A DNA stretch of 64,000 nt, taken from NCBI GenBank assembly GCA_010279815.1, contig QEOQ01000206.1, positions 323,328 to 387,327 of the forward strand. The letters run 5' to 3'. Positions within the stretch are counted from its first letter, which is position 1, and each line of letters begins with the position of its first letter. The DNA comes from Brachionus plicatilis. Lineage: Eukaryota > Rotifera > Eurotatoria > Ploima > Brachionidae. Shown one piece after another: positions 33,425 through 46,800 of this stretch. The position numbers and the translations under genes were made by a program. The notes under the pieces are model-generated. The model did no database searches. It was given only the letters and a program-made list of their open reading frames with translations, and was not told where the DNA came from.

Positions 33425-35227
33425 CTTACACTAAATTATTTCTTTAATTTTTCAAAAAATGTATTTAAAAGAGTTTGTACTTGCAAAAAAGTTCTTTATT
33501 GCTAAAATTTATGATTTGGATAGCAAAAAATAAAATTAAAATACTTAAATTTAAAATTCAACTACAAAATTTAGATGCTTCAAATTATTTTTCAAAAAAA
33601 ATATAAATAAAAAAAGACCGAGAGGTTTGAATTCTGAAAAATACGATTATATTAAAAACAAAAATATAAAATCTTATTTAAGATCTAATAATATTTAAAT
33701 ATAATATAAAGATAGATCAGTTATAGTTATTTAATAATGGTAAATAAAAGTGGCAGGTGAAAAAACAACCATTTTCAATTTTTGTTCTCATTCTTACTTT
33801 TTTCTTGTTCTGGATTTCTTTAAGAATATTAATGTGCTTTCTTGAATCTACTTAAGTTATTAAATTTTCTATTTTTTTTAAACTACAATGGCTAAAAATA
33901 TAATTTATATATTGCTCCAATTTTTTGTCTAATTTAATTTTTAATTTTTAATTTTAGCAATTTTTATTTCTTGTTTTATTCAAAACTAATTATTTGAATT
34001 AATTCAGTATTGAAGCCGGGAGTCTTTTTCTAAGATACTATTTAAAATAAATTAGGTTTATTAGAATCGAGATAATTTCACGAACTTATCTTCTTAACAA
34101 TAAAGGGAGAATTTTAAATCGAAAAATGTCATCAACATATTTTAGGACAAATTTTCAACAATACGAATTTGAATTTTTATTTTTTTACTTAAATTATAAA
34201 AATAAAAATTCTAGAAATGATTCATATACTTCTTCTCAATATATTCAGGCATAAATTTTTACTAATAAAGAGAAATTCTTTTTTTTTAAATTAATAGTAA
34301 ATCTAAAACTAGAAACTAACTGAGAAATATCTTGTATCGATGAAATTAGATAAAATATCAGATTCAATTAAGAATGATATTAAGATTTTCAAAGAGTTAT
34401 TATCTGTATCAAATTTAATTTTTAAAATCAGTTATTAAGTCACCGATCTAGAAGACTAAAAAAGAGTCGTTTAAATGATTTTTAATTAAATTTTGAACAA
34501 ATTATTACAAATTTATTTAAAATTATTCAATAATACGAACTAACTTGGTTAGACTAAGTTAGACTCTATTTTGAATAAAACTATTTTTTTCCATAAACGA
34601 GAACTAAAAAAAAATCTCAGAGTATTTTTACTGATCAATCAAGTAGTCTAATCTTTTGTGATAACCGAACGACAATGGTGATAAATATTGCATAAAAAAA
34701 CACTGTATGTTAATTTTAAATTGTTAAAAAATTAAATTAACACTTGAATTTTTTAATATGTATTTTTGCCGAGCCAAACTAATCGTAAGGATTTAGTATT
34801 TTTATATGATTTCAGAGTGTCAATTTAGTTTATGAAAACTAAAGAATATCAGAAATTTTTATTTTTTTGAAAAAATAAATAATAAAAATGACCCTTGACA
34901 ATACTAACGACCATAATAAAAAATATTCGTTCAAAAATAACTTGTTAAAAGTTAAGTAGACCCCAAAAATAAGAGCTATTAAAAAGTTTGCTTATGGTTT
35001 ATTTTCTGAATAAATTATTTACCATCATCGGTTCGAATTTACTCAAGTATATTTTCAATACATTTAAAGATACCTATTATTTCTTCTACCTGATTCGAAA
35101 TAATTATTGGAATAACTTTTTAATTTTTCTATTTTAATATTTATAAAACTTTTCAACAAAATATCAAAAAATATCAGATAATAGTATTTGTATGTTAATA
35201 GTATATATTTATTTTTTTAATCTTTTT
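33425..35227. other. A+T-rich intergenic DNA between divergent genes
   Basis: About 1.8 kb separating the divergently transcribed 291-aa gene and SPATA24. No gene, RNA or known repeat was recognised. Both promoters should lie here or in the adjoining repeat. Confidence 0.5.
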
Positions 35228-35372
35228 TGTTTTTTACGTCTAATCACGTCTTGTTACATGTTAAAATAATAAAAATTAAATTTTAAGAAAATTTTCATTC
35301 CTTTTTTTCAAGTTTTAATACACACAGGTATTGGTAGCCTGTTGCTTTTTTCATCACTATTACATTAATTTA
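35228..35372 (+). repeat. Dispersed repeat, copy B, just upstream of SPATA24
   Basis: Plus-strand counterpart of 24725-24876, with TTTTACGTCTAATCACGTCT and TAATACACACAGGTATTGG in the same order. It ends about 75 nt before the SPATA24 start codon, so it probably overlaps the promoter or 5' UTR. Downstream, CTTATCACATTG before the ATG also resembles CTTGTCACATTG at about 24567, so the repeat may reach the start codon. Confidence 0.6.
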
Positions 35373-35448
35373 TAACATAAAAATTATTTAATTTATTTTT
35401 TAATCAAAGTTTATTGATAGAAATCGTTTTCTTATCACATTGTTAAGA

Positions 35449-36282
35449 ATGAATGGAAATGTGGTAACCAATTATGCTGAATTAAAAGTAACAGTTCCTG
35501 ACCAGACTACCAATGATAGCCTTATTCAAAAAACTAATAAATCTAAGTCCCTTAATTTTGAAGATTTATTAAAAATAATTCATGCCCAGCAAACAACAAT
35601 AAACAAATTGACCAAAGAAGTAATTATTTTTCTATCTATTAAATTACTAGATTAATTTATTTAATTGTTTGTGTAATCATTAATTTTTAGATTAAAAAAA
35701 ATACTCAAAGTATTTCAAAGGAAGAATATGAAAAAATTCTAAATGAGCTAGAAGTATGTAGATTTTTAATAGAAAATTTAGAACAGAATAAAAATTTGGA
35801 TGATTTTATTGAATTTGTATTGCTTTTTCTAGACAGAAAAATACCATCATGCCAAAACAAAGTTAGAACTGATACAATCCAAAGATGTAATTAATAGTAA
35901 AATTCAAGAAATAGAATTGTTTAAAAATGAATTAGAAAAAGAGAGATGTGCCTATGCCAGTGTGTAAGTGGAAAATTAATTATTTTTTACAAAAAAATAT
36001 TTTTCTCATTCAATTTAACAAAGATACCAATTTTTAAAAAACAAATTGATCAACGAAAGTTCAAAAGGAATTGATTTGATTTCAAAAATAGCCGAAGCCG
36101 AAATTAAATACAACGATGTGATTGAGGGTCTTAATCAAAAAGAGTCAAGGTACTCTCAAATAGAAAACGATTATGAGCATAGAATAGAAGAGCTTAATTT
36201 AAAAGCTGAACAAGAAAAATACATTAGCAGCTTAATACAAGATAAGCCCAACCGAAGTGGAAAAACAAAGAAAAAAGTCTAA
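35449..36282 (+). CDS. SPATA24: SPATA24-like coiled-coil protein (4 exons, 207 aa)
   Basis: Exons: 35449-35619, 35691-35753, 35833-35963, 36024-36282; 624 nt, phases agree. Nearly the whole protein is predicted coiled coil. Landmarks resembling vertebrate SPATA24 are ISKEEYEKIL, YHHAKTKLELIQ, FKNELEKERCAYASV, KNKLINESSKGIDLISK and a C-terminal EKYISSLIQDK followed by a basic tail. Length also agrees (about 205 residues). The vertebrate protein is a testis-enriched nuclear coiled-coil protein. The gene starts 75 nt after a dispersed repeat. Assignment is from motif order, not a search. Confidence 0.75.
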
Positions 36283-37880
36283 GCATATTACGTTCAATTT
36301 AATTATATTTCTTCACTTTCAAAATTTACAATTTTTATACTTTTTATATCAAAAAAGAAAAATTTAAATAAATTTTTTTACAGTAAAAAATATTTTAATA
36401 AAAATAAATTGGTATTTCTAAAAAATAATTTATCAATTTTAATAATAAAAATAAATAAACCAATTAAGAATTTTTAAAAGCTTTCAAATAGTTAAAACTT
36501 TTACATAGAATTGTGTTTCAATTTAAAAAAAAAAAATAATTCTCGTAATTAATTCTAGAAAATATTATTTTTTGATTTAAATATTACATTCTCATAATGT
36601 TAATTAAAATATTAGTTTAATATTTCTAAAAATTACTTAAATAATAATTTATGTTTTAAAAAAAGTTTAAATTCTTTTAGTAAAATCCAACTTTTTTAAA
36701 TGTGTTGAATTAAATATTTCAATGAAGTAATCACAATCAAATCTCAAATCATTTTTTTTTAATTTGAATTGAATTCTATTTATTTTTTTTAATTATTTAT
36801 TGTGTTGAGAATGACAAGTAATAAATTTTTTGAAATACAATTTCAAAATCCTTTAACTAACAATTAATTTTTAATTAAAAATTTTAATTATTATTTTTAG
36901 ATCATCTTTATCTAGCTTTCATTCAAATGAAACAAAATTGATCTTTAGTACTTAATTCAGTACTACCTAAAGACCTATATTATTTTGAAATTTTCTAAAT
37001 TATTTTAAAAAAAATATTTTTTTGGTGCTAAGGGCTTCCTTTTATTTATTTGTATTCAATCAAATTAAAAAAAAACAAACTAGATAAGGAAAATACGTAA
37101 TTAATAAAAAAAAAAATTACATATGAAATATTTAAAAAGATTGTATTTTTGTTTTATTTTAAAATGTTTATGTTGGTTGAATTTCGTTTGTTTTCTTTAA
37201 CTTTCAGTGAAAAAATTTTAAAATATCTAAATAAATTATAAGTGAAATTAAATAAAATTTTTAGCCCATACTTTTTAAATTAAAGTCATTCCATTTTTTG
37301 TATCAAAATAAATTTTTTTTATATAAATTGTATTTGGTTAGTTTTAATTTGCAAATGTTAAAAAAGAACAAAACAATATTAACAAATTGCATTTTCGCAT
37401 AAATTAACATAGTTCTAGTTTTTCAAATTTTCAAAATGATTTTTAGCGCACTTAGTATTTTCTCCATGTATTTTTCATGCTAATTTTGAATTTAATAGAA
37501 ATGTTCATTTTAGAAAAATCACGAAAAAGAGCAGAAAATTTTGAAATCATTGAAATATTCACCATTTGTGTACACATGCGCGAGCTAAACTTATTGACTG
37601 TTTTCAACAGCACCCTGATCGCACAGCTTTTCTCTGTATTTTGCTCAAAAAAATCTCTAAAATATAAAAACTTTATTATTTTTGTTTTAATTCATTTTTC
37701 ATTTAGCTGAGCAAAAATTAAAATTTTAAGAAAATAGCAAATTGTCTATTTGAAATTAGCGACCATTAACATAAGGCTACTTAGTTTCCGTATCGATAGA
37801 TATCTGATTTTTGTCGTTTAAAATACTGGCTTTCTTTAATGCTAAAAATATTCAAATCGAATCTCTCAATTAGTTGTTAG
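36283..37880. other. A+T-rich intergenic DNA, no gene seen
   Basis: Spacer between SPATA24 and TRIP12, both on the plus strand. The small ORF at 37477-37710 has no recognisable features. Confidence 0.5.
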
Positions 37881-40800
37881 ATGGCCGATAAAGCAACTTC
37901 AAGTAGGAAGTCAGATTTATCTTCAAGCTCGACAATATCACCCAAGTCAAAGTAAATTTTTAAATTTATTATTTTTTTTTTATTTGAGTTTTTAGAAGTT
38001 CCAAAGATCAATCCTTAAACTACAGTGAACCATCTACTTCATCCCATATTTCACCGAAACAAAAGAAAAACCGAAGATCATCCCAGACACCAAATCAAAA
38101 AGGTTAGTAATTTAAAAACTTTTCTTTATTTATAACCTAAAACTTATATCTAGATAAAAATCATTAACTGAATCAAACTTTTTAGAGGCTTTTTTAAACA
38201 AGGACTTTTTTTAAATTAGTTTTACGGAAGTTAATCGAAAATTTTTCTATTCAATTTACAAAAAAAATTAAATGCCTAAAAAAAAAAATTCAAATTAATC
38301 AGCACTGATATTATTTTAAAATAAAATTTGTTTATTCTTAAAATTAGATTTGAATGATTTTTTTTGCCAAAAATAGCTTAAAGTTATTGAGAGATTTACT
38401 CAATTTTGTAATTCTAAAAATTTTATTATTTAAAAAAATGGTTTTAAAATATCTAAAATTTTTTAGAATAGGTAATTGAATTTTTCTGATAATGATGATC
38501 AAAAAATGTTACAATTTGTAAATTTAGGCTGCTGCATTTAAGATAAATCAATAAAATTAATAAATAGTAATTTTTTTCCAAAAAGTTTATCAGTTTTAAA
38601 TTTTAATTAATAAAAATACTTGGTATACTGTATGTTCGACATGCCGTTTAAAAGAAAATAAATTTTTTCAATATTTAGTATACAATTTGTACGTCTTTAT
38701 CAAAAACTGCAGTAAATATTTAGACAATTATAAAAATAAAAAGGAAATTTTTAAGTCAATTATCTTTAAAATGACTTTTGATAATTTTTTTTATCATCGC
38801 CCATGCGGTGTTTACTAAAATAAATAAAAATAAAAATCGATTTTTTTCTTATTCATTAACTTAGATGTTGATCTCAAAACTTTACAAAATTTGGTCTATC
38901 TCTCTAAATTATATCTTAATTTTATTCTAATTTAAAAATTTATAAAATCAATATGAAATACCCAAAAAAATTTCATCGTCAGGTTTGATTGATTTTTGCA
39001 GATTAAGAAAATTATTAAAACGTAAAATAAAATCTAAATCTTTTAATAATTTTGATAATTCAATTTGATTAAATTGAGTGTAACTTTCAGAAAAGCAGGC
39101 AGTATTGAAGGACACATTGATTTTATAAATAAATTGACCTCTTTTGAGCATTTTGGCATAAATTTTTCACTTTGTGATAATTTTGATTTTTTTTTGAATG
39201 TCAAGAAAATTAATATTTTTACTAAATTTAAATAAAAGCATGAATTTATTATTGGGTATTAAATAGAATTTTACAATTTTTAACTAAGATTTTAAATATA
39301 TACTAAGTCGTGTCATAATATCAAATTAAGTTTTTTATTTATTTGAAAAAATTATAAGGTTATTTGATTAGGTTTTAAATTATTAGGTCAGTTTTTAAAT
39401 TTAATACAATATTTGGCGAGATGAGAAATCATGAGAAAGACTACGTGAAAGAAAGCTTGTTCTTGTTTCTTTTTATGTGTAATTTTTTTTTTATTCTAAT
39501 TCAAATAGCTAAAACTGATTTTTTATTAACAAAAAAACCTTTAAATAATAAGCTCTTCATTGTTTACTTTTGTAATCTTACTTTTATTTCTATGTAATTA
39601 AAATAGTTTTGTATTGAGAGTTTAAGGCGGTCATTTGAATTTGTCAAAATAAAATAAATGTCAAGTTTGTGAGGTGTTTGCAGCGAGGAGAAAATTAGAG
39701 TTTTAGTAAATCACACTTGCTTTTGGTTTTTGAAGACGAATAATTAAAAAATTATTATCATTATTAATAAAATCTTCTGAGGTTCATGCATTTTGCTTGA
39801 AAAAAAAAGTCAAAAGTGTTAAAAAAAATGTATTCTTTTTATTTAATTCAATGGAAAAATTTAAATATGATTTTTCTTTGTTAAAAGGGTTGAAAAATTT
39901 TAAAGAAAATTAAATGTCTATTTTACGATTAAGTAAAGAATTCAGTTTATTTTATAAATGAAAATGATTAAGTTTATTTAGCATATAAAATTCCATTGAG
40001 CTAAATAAATAATTTATAAAGTTTAAGAGATAAAAACGCTATCTAAATCCGCTGTTTAACAATTCGGATAAAATTTTAAGTTTATAGTCCCATATTTTAT
40101 TTCAGAGAGTAAACTTGATTAAGTCAATTAAACCAAGACTGTCGCAATTATCAAATTTAAAATTCAATACTCTTTCTAGAAAATTATATAAATTCATATT
40201 AAATTTTTTCCTTGTTTATTTATTTATTCGAGTTAATTTAAAGCCTCATGTGCAGGATAATATTTCTAGAGAATGGGAAGGCGAAAATAAAATTATGTAA
40301 AAAAATCTTTATCTAGGAGGTCATTTAAAATATTTTAAAAATTATAAAATAATGAAGAGAGACTTTGATCAAGTTAAAATGATTTTTTTATTCAGATTGT
40401 CATGGAAGTTAAATAAAGCAAAATTTGTAAAATTTATTTATTTTTCTTCCGGAAATTAAATGCTGGAATTTTAGTTAGCAAAACTTGATTTGAAAATTTT
40501 AGAATTGTTTACAGTAAAAGATCGGGAAAAAAGATCTGAAATATTTGCACAATATGTAAGCCTTTAGAGAACAATAACACTTGGCTTCAAGATCATAAAT
40601 CTTTTAGCAATTTATTAAAACTAATGAAATTTTTGAAATTTTGAAAAAAAATTCCATGCATTTATTCAAGCAAAAGTTTACCATGCTAACAAAATAAGGA
40701 GATAAAAATTTCTAGACAGACCATGCAAATAAAAATTATAAATTTTTATAATTCAAATTGCAATCTAACATTGCAATTGAAATAAAATATTACATAAGCA

Positions 40801-43800
40801 AAAATTAAGAAAAAAAAAAAAAAGAAAATTCTTTACATTCAGTATTAGAAATTCTGGAACTTGGTTTTTTCCTCTTTTTTTTTCATTTAAATCATATGAT
40901 GTGTAATTGTGTTGTTTAATTGAAATTTCTTTTAACTAGACTCGAGCAAGAGTTTGATTGTAAATAAATACACGTCACCAAGCACTTCAAAGTCATCCGA
41001 AGAAGAATCGCCAAACGAAGAGGCCGATTTACACAAAACAATTCGTCCAAAAACAAAAAAAAATACTAAAAAAACAAACAAAAAGCTCAGAAAAAAGCTA
41101 GAAAAACACTTGAGTCAAAGCACGGACACATCAGTATCCAAGCGTAGTGCAAAATCAAAGGCAATTGAAGCCATTTCAAGTCTGACCAGCAGAATAGATT
41201 CAAAGCTGAGCAAAAATTCCAAGCAAACACTTGAACAAGAGGAGTCAAGCGACGAAGAAGAGCTGATCAATTTGGACGAAGAAATAGAAAGCGCTCAGGA
41301 GCAAATAGAACTAGAACAAGAAGAGTCTGAGTCCGAACAGGAAAAGACAAATTCGAAAAAGTCGAAGCGACGATCATCGGTAAGTGCTCGTTCACGCCGA
41401 TCTAGTCGAGCATCTACCAATTCGAATCAAATAAACGAATCAGATCAGGAAACAGAAAGCTACAAAAATCGTCTAAGACGACCAAGTGGTTCCTCTAACA
41501 AATCCTCAAAACTAACCGAAGTTTCAGTACCACAAAAAAAAATAAAACTGTCCACACCTTCAACCAAAGACACAGATTCAAAGCGTAAGTGAAATTTTCA
41601 TTTTTAAGATCAATGCGGACCAGGCTTAACCTCAAAAGAGGCGCTCATTAAAATTAGTTAAAATTTTTTTTTTCTAAAATAAAAAAGGTCCAAAATTAGC
41701 TCGAGACAGAGTTGCATTTTTAGCAAAATTAATTTTCTAGAAATTTCATGTCTTTGATACAAAGTTAGAAATTCAAGCTAAAAACTATATTTTAAGTTAA
41801 CTTTGAAAGAGAGACTATGCAGCCGAGTGGCTAAGTGTTTAGACTTGCGATCCGAGGGTAGGCAGATCGATCCCTTGTCGGTGCAAAAAATTTCATCATT
41901 TAGTGTCGAGTTAATAGAGTCATTGAAGTATGTCCTCATCGTATTTCGATGCTAACTAGCTCGTTACAGCATATATCTACCCTCTTCTCTTATAGACTTA
42001 AAAATAGTTTCATAAGAATGTTCTAAGTAGATACATTTTTTTGATCTCATGTTATATCTCATGAATGTTTAAATAATTTGGAAAAAAAAATTTAATAAAT
42101 TTTAATTGTATAAAAAATATCAATATTTTTATTATAATTATTTGGTAAAAGCAATAGGAAAGAAATAAAAAAAAATTCCATTTTTTGTTGATATGAGCTT
42201 ATTTTTTTAATGAGTTCAATTAAAATAAATGAAATAATCTCGGAAATTTTTTTGTTATTTGGCAAAAAAATTAAAATTTAAGATTCTGAAAAATTTCTTT
42301 CATAAGCGTAAATTTACTCTCATAATTTTTTATGTCATTTTTTTATCAATAAGTCTCGAATTTTTTTTTCTTTAATTTTTTCTAATTTTTTTTTAAAATT
42401 GGTTTTGACAAGGTCTCTAGTGCGAAAAAAACTTAATGAGATAAAGCGAAATTACATACATTATTGATAAGAATGTTTTTAATATAAGGAACATTCACAA
42501 ATAGTGTGCCCAAAATCTTAATTTTAGCATCAATGATTTATTCAAAATTTGTACTTTTTTATAAGTTATTTCATTGTTTAAATTAATTAACGCTGAAATT
42601 TGTGGTTTAACTGAACATCGTGTCAACCTTATATTTTGTTCAAATATAAAATAAAATAAAGAGTAGGGCAAGGTTTATTTGAATCAAATAGTAAAAATTA
42701 AACTTAAAATGTTAATATCAAGATTAATAAAATCAATTTAAAAGTACTTAAAGTAAATAATTATTTTCCATTTTCTTGAATTGAAATTAATTTACCACTA
42801 ACATTGACATAACCAAATATTTTTTTTCCAAATAAGATGGATTTGTTAGCCTATTACACTGCTCGTGTAGACCAATACATGAAATTTCTTCTTCGTTTAT
42901 CGCTCATTTTTCTAATTTTTTTTTAAATTAATTAAAAATTATGAGATAGTTTTTATCATCGATTTAAATCTAGCTTTTCATCTTAATTCCGATGAGAGAA
43001 TAAAAGTGCTTCCAGTTTTTTATGTGAAATGTTTAGCCTTCGATATCCTATTTCGATATCTAATATTTTGCTTTATTTCAGTATTTTCATTCATCATCCT
43101 CTTGAGATACCAACTGATTAATTTTATCATTTAGCTTTTGGTCACCGAAACCTCTTTCTAGCAAAAGTTTCCTTCAAATTTTTTTTTTTACTAAAAATAT
43201 CATACATTTCACATTTGATGCAAACTTATTCCTCTATTCGCTTCTTTCACTGATTTAGATTCTACAAATGCATAATTCAAATTTTTTCAAATTTATTCTT
43301 ACTTAATTTTTTTTAAAACAATTTCAGTGTTCAAATTGATATTTGAATTTTTTATAAAAAATTTTACTCTTTAATATTAAGATTGCTTTAGAACACAACA
43401 AAAAAAAAATATTTAATTAATCATATCTGCAAGGCGTTGTGAAATTCAGTAAAAATTGAACAAAAATATTTCTTTTATTGAAAAATTAAAACTAATGGCT
43501 AAAAAAAATGCAACATTTTGCATTTTTTTTTATTAAAATATTTCCTCAAAGTTTTATTAAAAGTATTTGCTTTTCGGACGACAAAATCTTCAAGTAAGAC
43601 TTTAAAAAAAAATTGCCCAAGCAATGACTTTGACTAAAGCAAAAGACTTTTTTAAATGACTTTAGTTAAAGTCTGTACTTTTTTAATTGACCATCAAGAT
43701 AAAAATAAAACAATCACAAGATTTTAATTAAAATTTTGATTTTATTAAAATCTAAATTTTTTCTAGATATGTATAGACTTTTAGTAATGTATGATAAAAA

Positions 43801-46800
43801 ATTAAATATTTTTGTTGAATTAGTCCCTATATGACATAAAGTTATTATCAAACAGCAAAAAGTGGATTATTTTTGACGTACTGATACTTATAGACTTAAA
43901 TTGTGTTATGTTTGCGTATTACCCTAACTAGAAGCATCTATTTTATTAATTAAACATTCTAATCAGTTTTTTGAGAATTGCAAAAAAGTGTCAATGCTGC
44001 ATTTCAAGTAATTCTTTTTTGTCAAGTCGGAAAATTCAATATTTTGCTATAATTATCATTCAGAATCAAGCTATCTTTTTTAGTACGCTTTAGCAAAATT
44101 TTTATCTCAAATAATTTTGTTTTTATTTTACTATTGGCGTCGTTTAAACCATATGTTTGCATTTAATTATAATTTATAAAAAAAAGAAAAAGAAAATCTT
44201 TTCACACAGCTTTTTCACATTTTTAAAAGTTAAGTTCGAAAGCAAAAACTTTAAATCAATTCAATTTCAAGGTTAATCAACCGGCCAGTGGCCATGTAAA
44301 AGTAGACTGATTAACACTTGATTTATTTAATAAAAAAAAAATATTATTTTTAATATTTTAAAATTATGTTTTTTTTTTTTTAAAAATGAGCTTATTTGAA
44401 AAATTAATACATTGATCAATTTATGTCAAATATTTTTAATTTTTAGACCGGTATTTTTTTATATTTATTAAAATGATAATTTTTCAGATAACCAATACAG
44501 CGGTTCTTATCAGAATATTCTTAATTAGACACAAAAATGTTAAATTAAAATAAAAAACACGATTAATTAAGTCTCAGCTAAAACAAACACTATTCAAATT
44601 GCGAACTTTTTAGTTGAATTTTTTGTTGTATTTAAAATTTTCCATAATTAGAATTTTTTTCACAAAAAATATACTCTTGTATCAAAATGATGCACAGACA
44701 CACAGACACACACACAGCCAATTTTTTGGTTGTCACGGAAAAAAAGAGCTAAAGGCGCAATTGTATACACACATACATTAAAATTGCGTTTTTTTTGTTG
44801 TTGTTTTATTTCTAAAATAAAAATGTTAAATTATTTTAAAATGCATTGACGGAGCGCCTAGAACAAGGTTCCAATCGAAATAAATTATGATGAAATATTC
44901 CTGAAATTTTTTGCGCTTGTTTTATCCTTTATTTATGCTGTTGCCTTATTAAAAATAATTTATTAATTTTTTTCTCTCTCTCTCTCTCTCGCACTCGTTC
45001 AAAGCCTAAAAAACTGGACACCAAAAGATGAATTTAAAAAAAATTTAATTTTTTTTTCATCTAAAAAATGAATTAAAAAATTTTTATTTTAAAAAAAAAA
45101 TTAATTTTGTGAAAAAATAAATTAATTCTTTTTTTAAAATTAATTCTCTCTCACTCTCTCTCGCACTCGTTCTAAGCCTAAAAAACTGGACACCAAAAAA
45201 TGGATTAAAAAAAGATTATTTTTTTTTATTTTGAAAAAAGAATTAATTTTTTTTTTATCTTAAAAAAATGAATTAAAAAAAAAAAATCTTTTTTTCCTAA
45301 AAAAAAAGAATTAAAAAGAGAAAAAAATTTTATTTTTTTCATAAAATGTAAATGTAAATTTTTTTTTGTCACAGAGACGGGGTCGTGTGCTGCAAAATCA
45401 GTTAATTTGTCACGTAGACCTCCAACTACAAGCTCGGCTACAACCAGTCAATCGTTCGAGTCCAACTCGATATTTTCTCGGCTCAAAACAAGCAAAAATT
45501 CGAAGATGAGCGAGCAGAAATCAGACAAGGCGGCTAGTTCGTCATCGAACAGCTCGGCGGCGTCAACATCGCAGGCCAAGAACGCAGCTGCCGAGTCCGA
45601 GTCGTCGGACACGGACAACGCGGCCGAGTTCAGCCGGCTGTCCGACCTGTTGCAATCAAGAGGGCTGCCGTCGCACATCGTGAACGCGTTCGGCTCCAAA
45701 GTGCACCAGTTCATCCACCGGACGATGTCGTCGGGCATGTCGGGCCGCTACCAGCAGCTGGTCTCGTCGCTGCAGCAGCCGGACGAGTCGATCAAGCTGA
45801 GCGCGCTCACCGAGCTCAGCCAACTGCTGGTCATGAGCAACGAGGACTCGCTGATCGGCTTTCCGATCAAGCAGGCGGTGCCCCTGGTGCTGCAGTGCAT
45901 GAGCGCCCAGTCCGACAACTTCGAGCTCATGAATCACGCGTGCCGCACTCTCACCTACATGATGGACGCTCTGCCCCGTTCCACCAGCATCATCGCCGAG
46001 AGCGTGGCCACCTTTCTGCAAAAGCTGCAAGTGATCCAGTGCATGGACGTGGCCGAACAGAGTCTCACGGCCCTCGAGATTTTGTCGCGCCGCCACTCAA
46101 AGCAAATATTGAACGCGACGAGCCACGGCAGCGTGAGCGCCTGTCTCACCTACTTGGACTTTTTTTCCATGACCGCGCAGCGCAACGCGCTCCAAATAAC
46201 CGCCAACTGCTGTCAAAACATGATCCGCGACGAGTTCGTGCACATCAAGACCAGCTTGGCCATCCTGGCGCAGCGTTTGACACATGCAGACAAAAAATCG
46301 GTCGAGTCCGTGTGCATAGTGTTCGCGCGTCTCGTCGAAAATTTTCAGCACGAGACGGACATCCTTGGCGAGATAGCGCGCCACCGGGTCCTGCAAAATT
46401 TAATCGAGCTGCTGATGGCGCAGCCGCCGCTCGTCTCCAGCTCAATGTTTGTCACCATACTGCACACCATTTACCTCATGTGCTCCAATTGCGACCATTT
46501 GGCGACCATTCTAGTCGAGGAGAGCTCGATCGAGCAGTGTCTCACTCAACTGTTGATCGGCGACGCCAAACAGCTCGAAATTGTGGCGGCCCGCTCGCCC
46601 CAAGAACTCTACGAAATAGTGTGCATCATCGGCGAAATGTTGCCGCGACTGCCGCACACGGGCATCTTTGCCATAGACGAAGCGTTGCGCAAGGCCAGCG
46701 CCAGCCACCATAACGAGAGCGTGACGTGGCACTGGAAGGACGAGAACGACATCGAGCGTCCCTACACCGGCATAGACTCGCGCATAATCGAGGCCGCTTA

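Larger units (their letters stand above)
41585..45374 (+). other. TRIP12 intron 3 (3.8 kb)
   Basis: GTAAGT donor at 41585, TTTGTCACAG acceptor at 45374. It contains a tRNA-derived SINE, a CHMP7 pseudogene fragment, CA-rich and CT-rich microsatellites (about 44693-44720, 44970-44990) and a duplicated segment. The rest is A+T-rich. Confidence 0.7.

Noticed and set aside
41819..41885. A functional tRNA-Ser or tRNA-Leu gene
   Set aside because: The acceptor and T arms do not pair convincingly and the B box is imperfect; a SINE head is the better reading.
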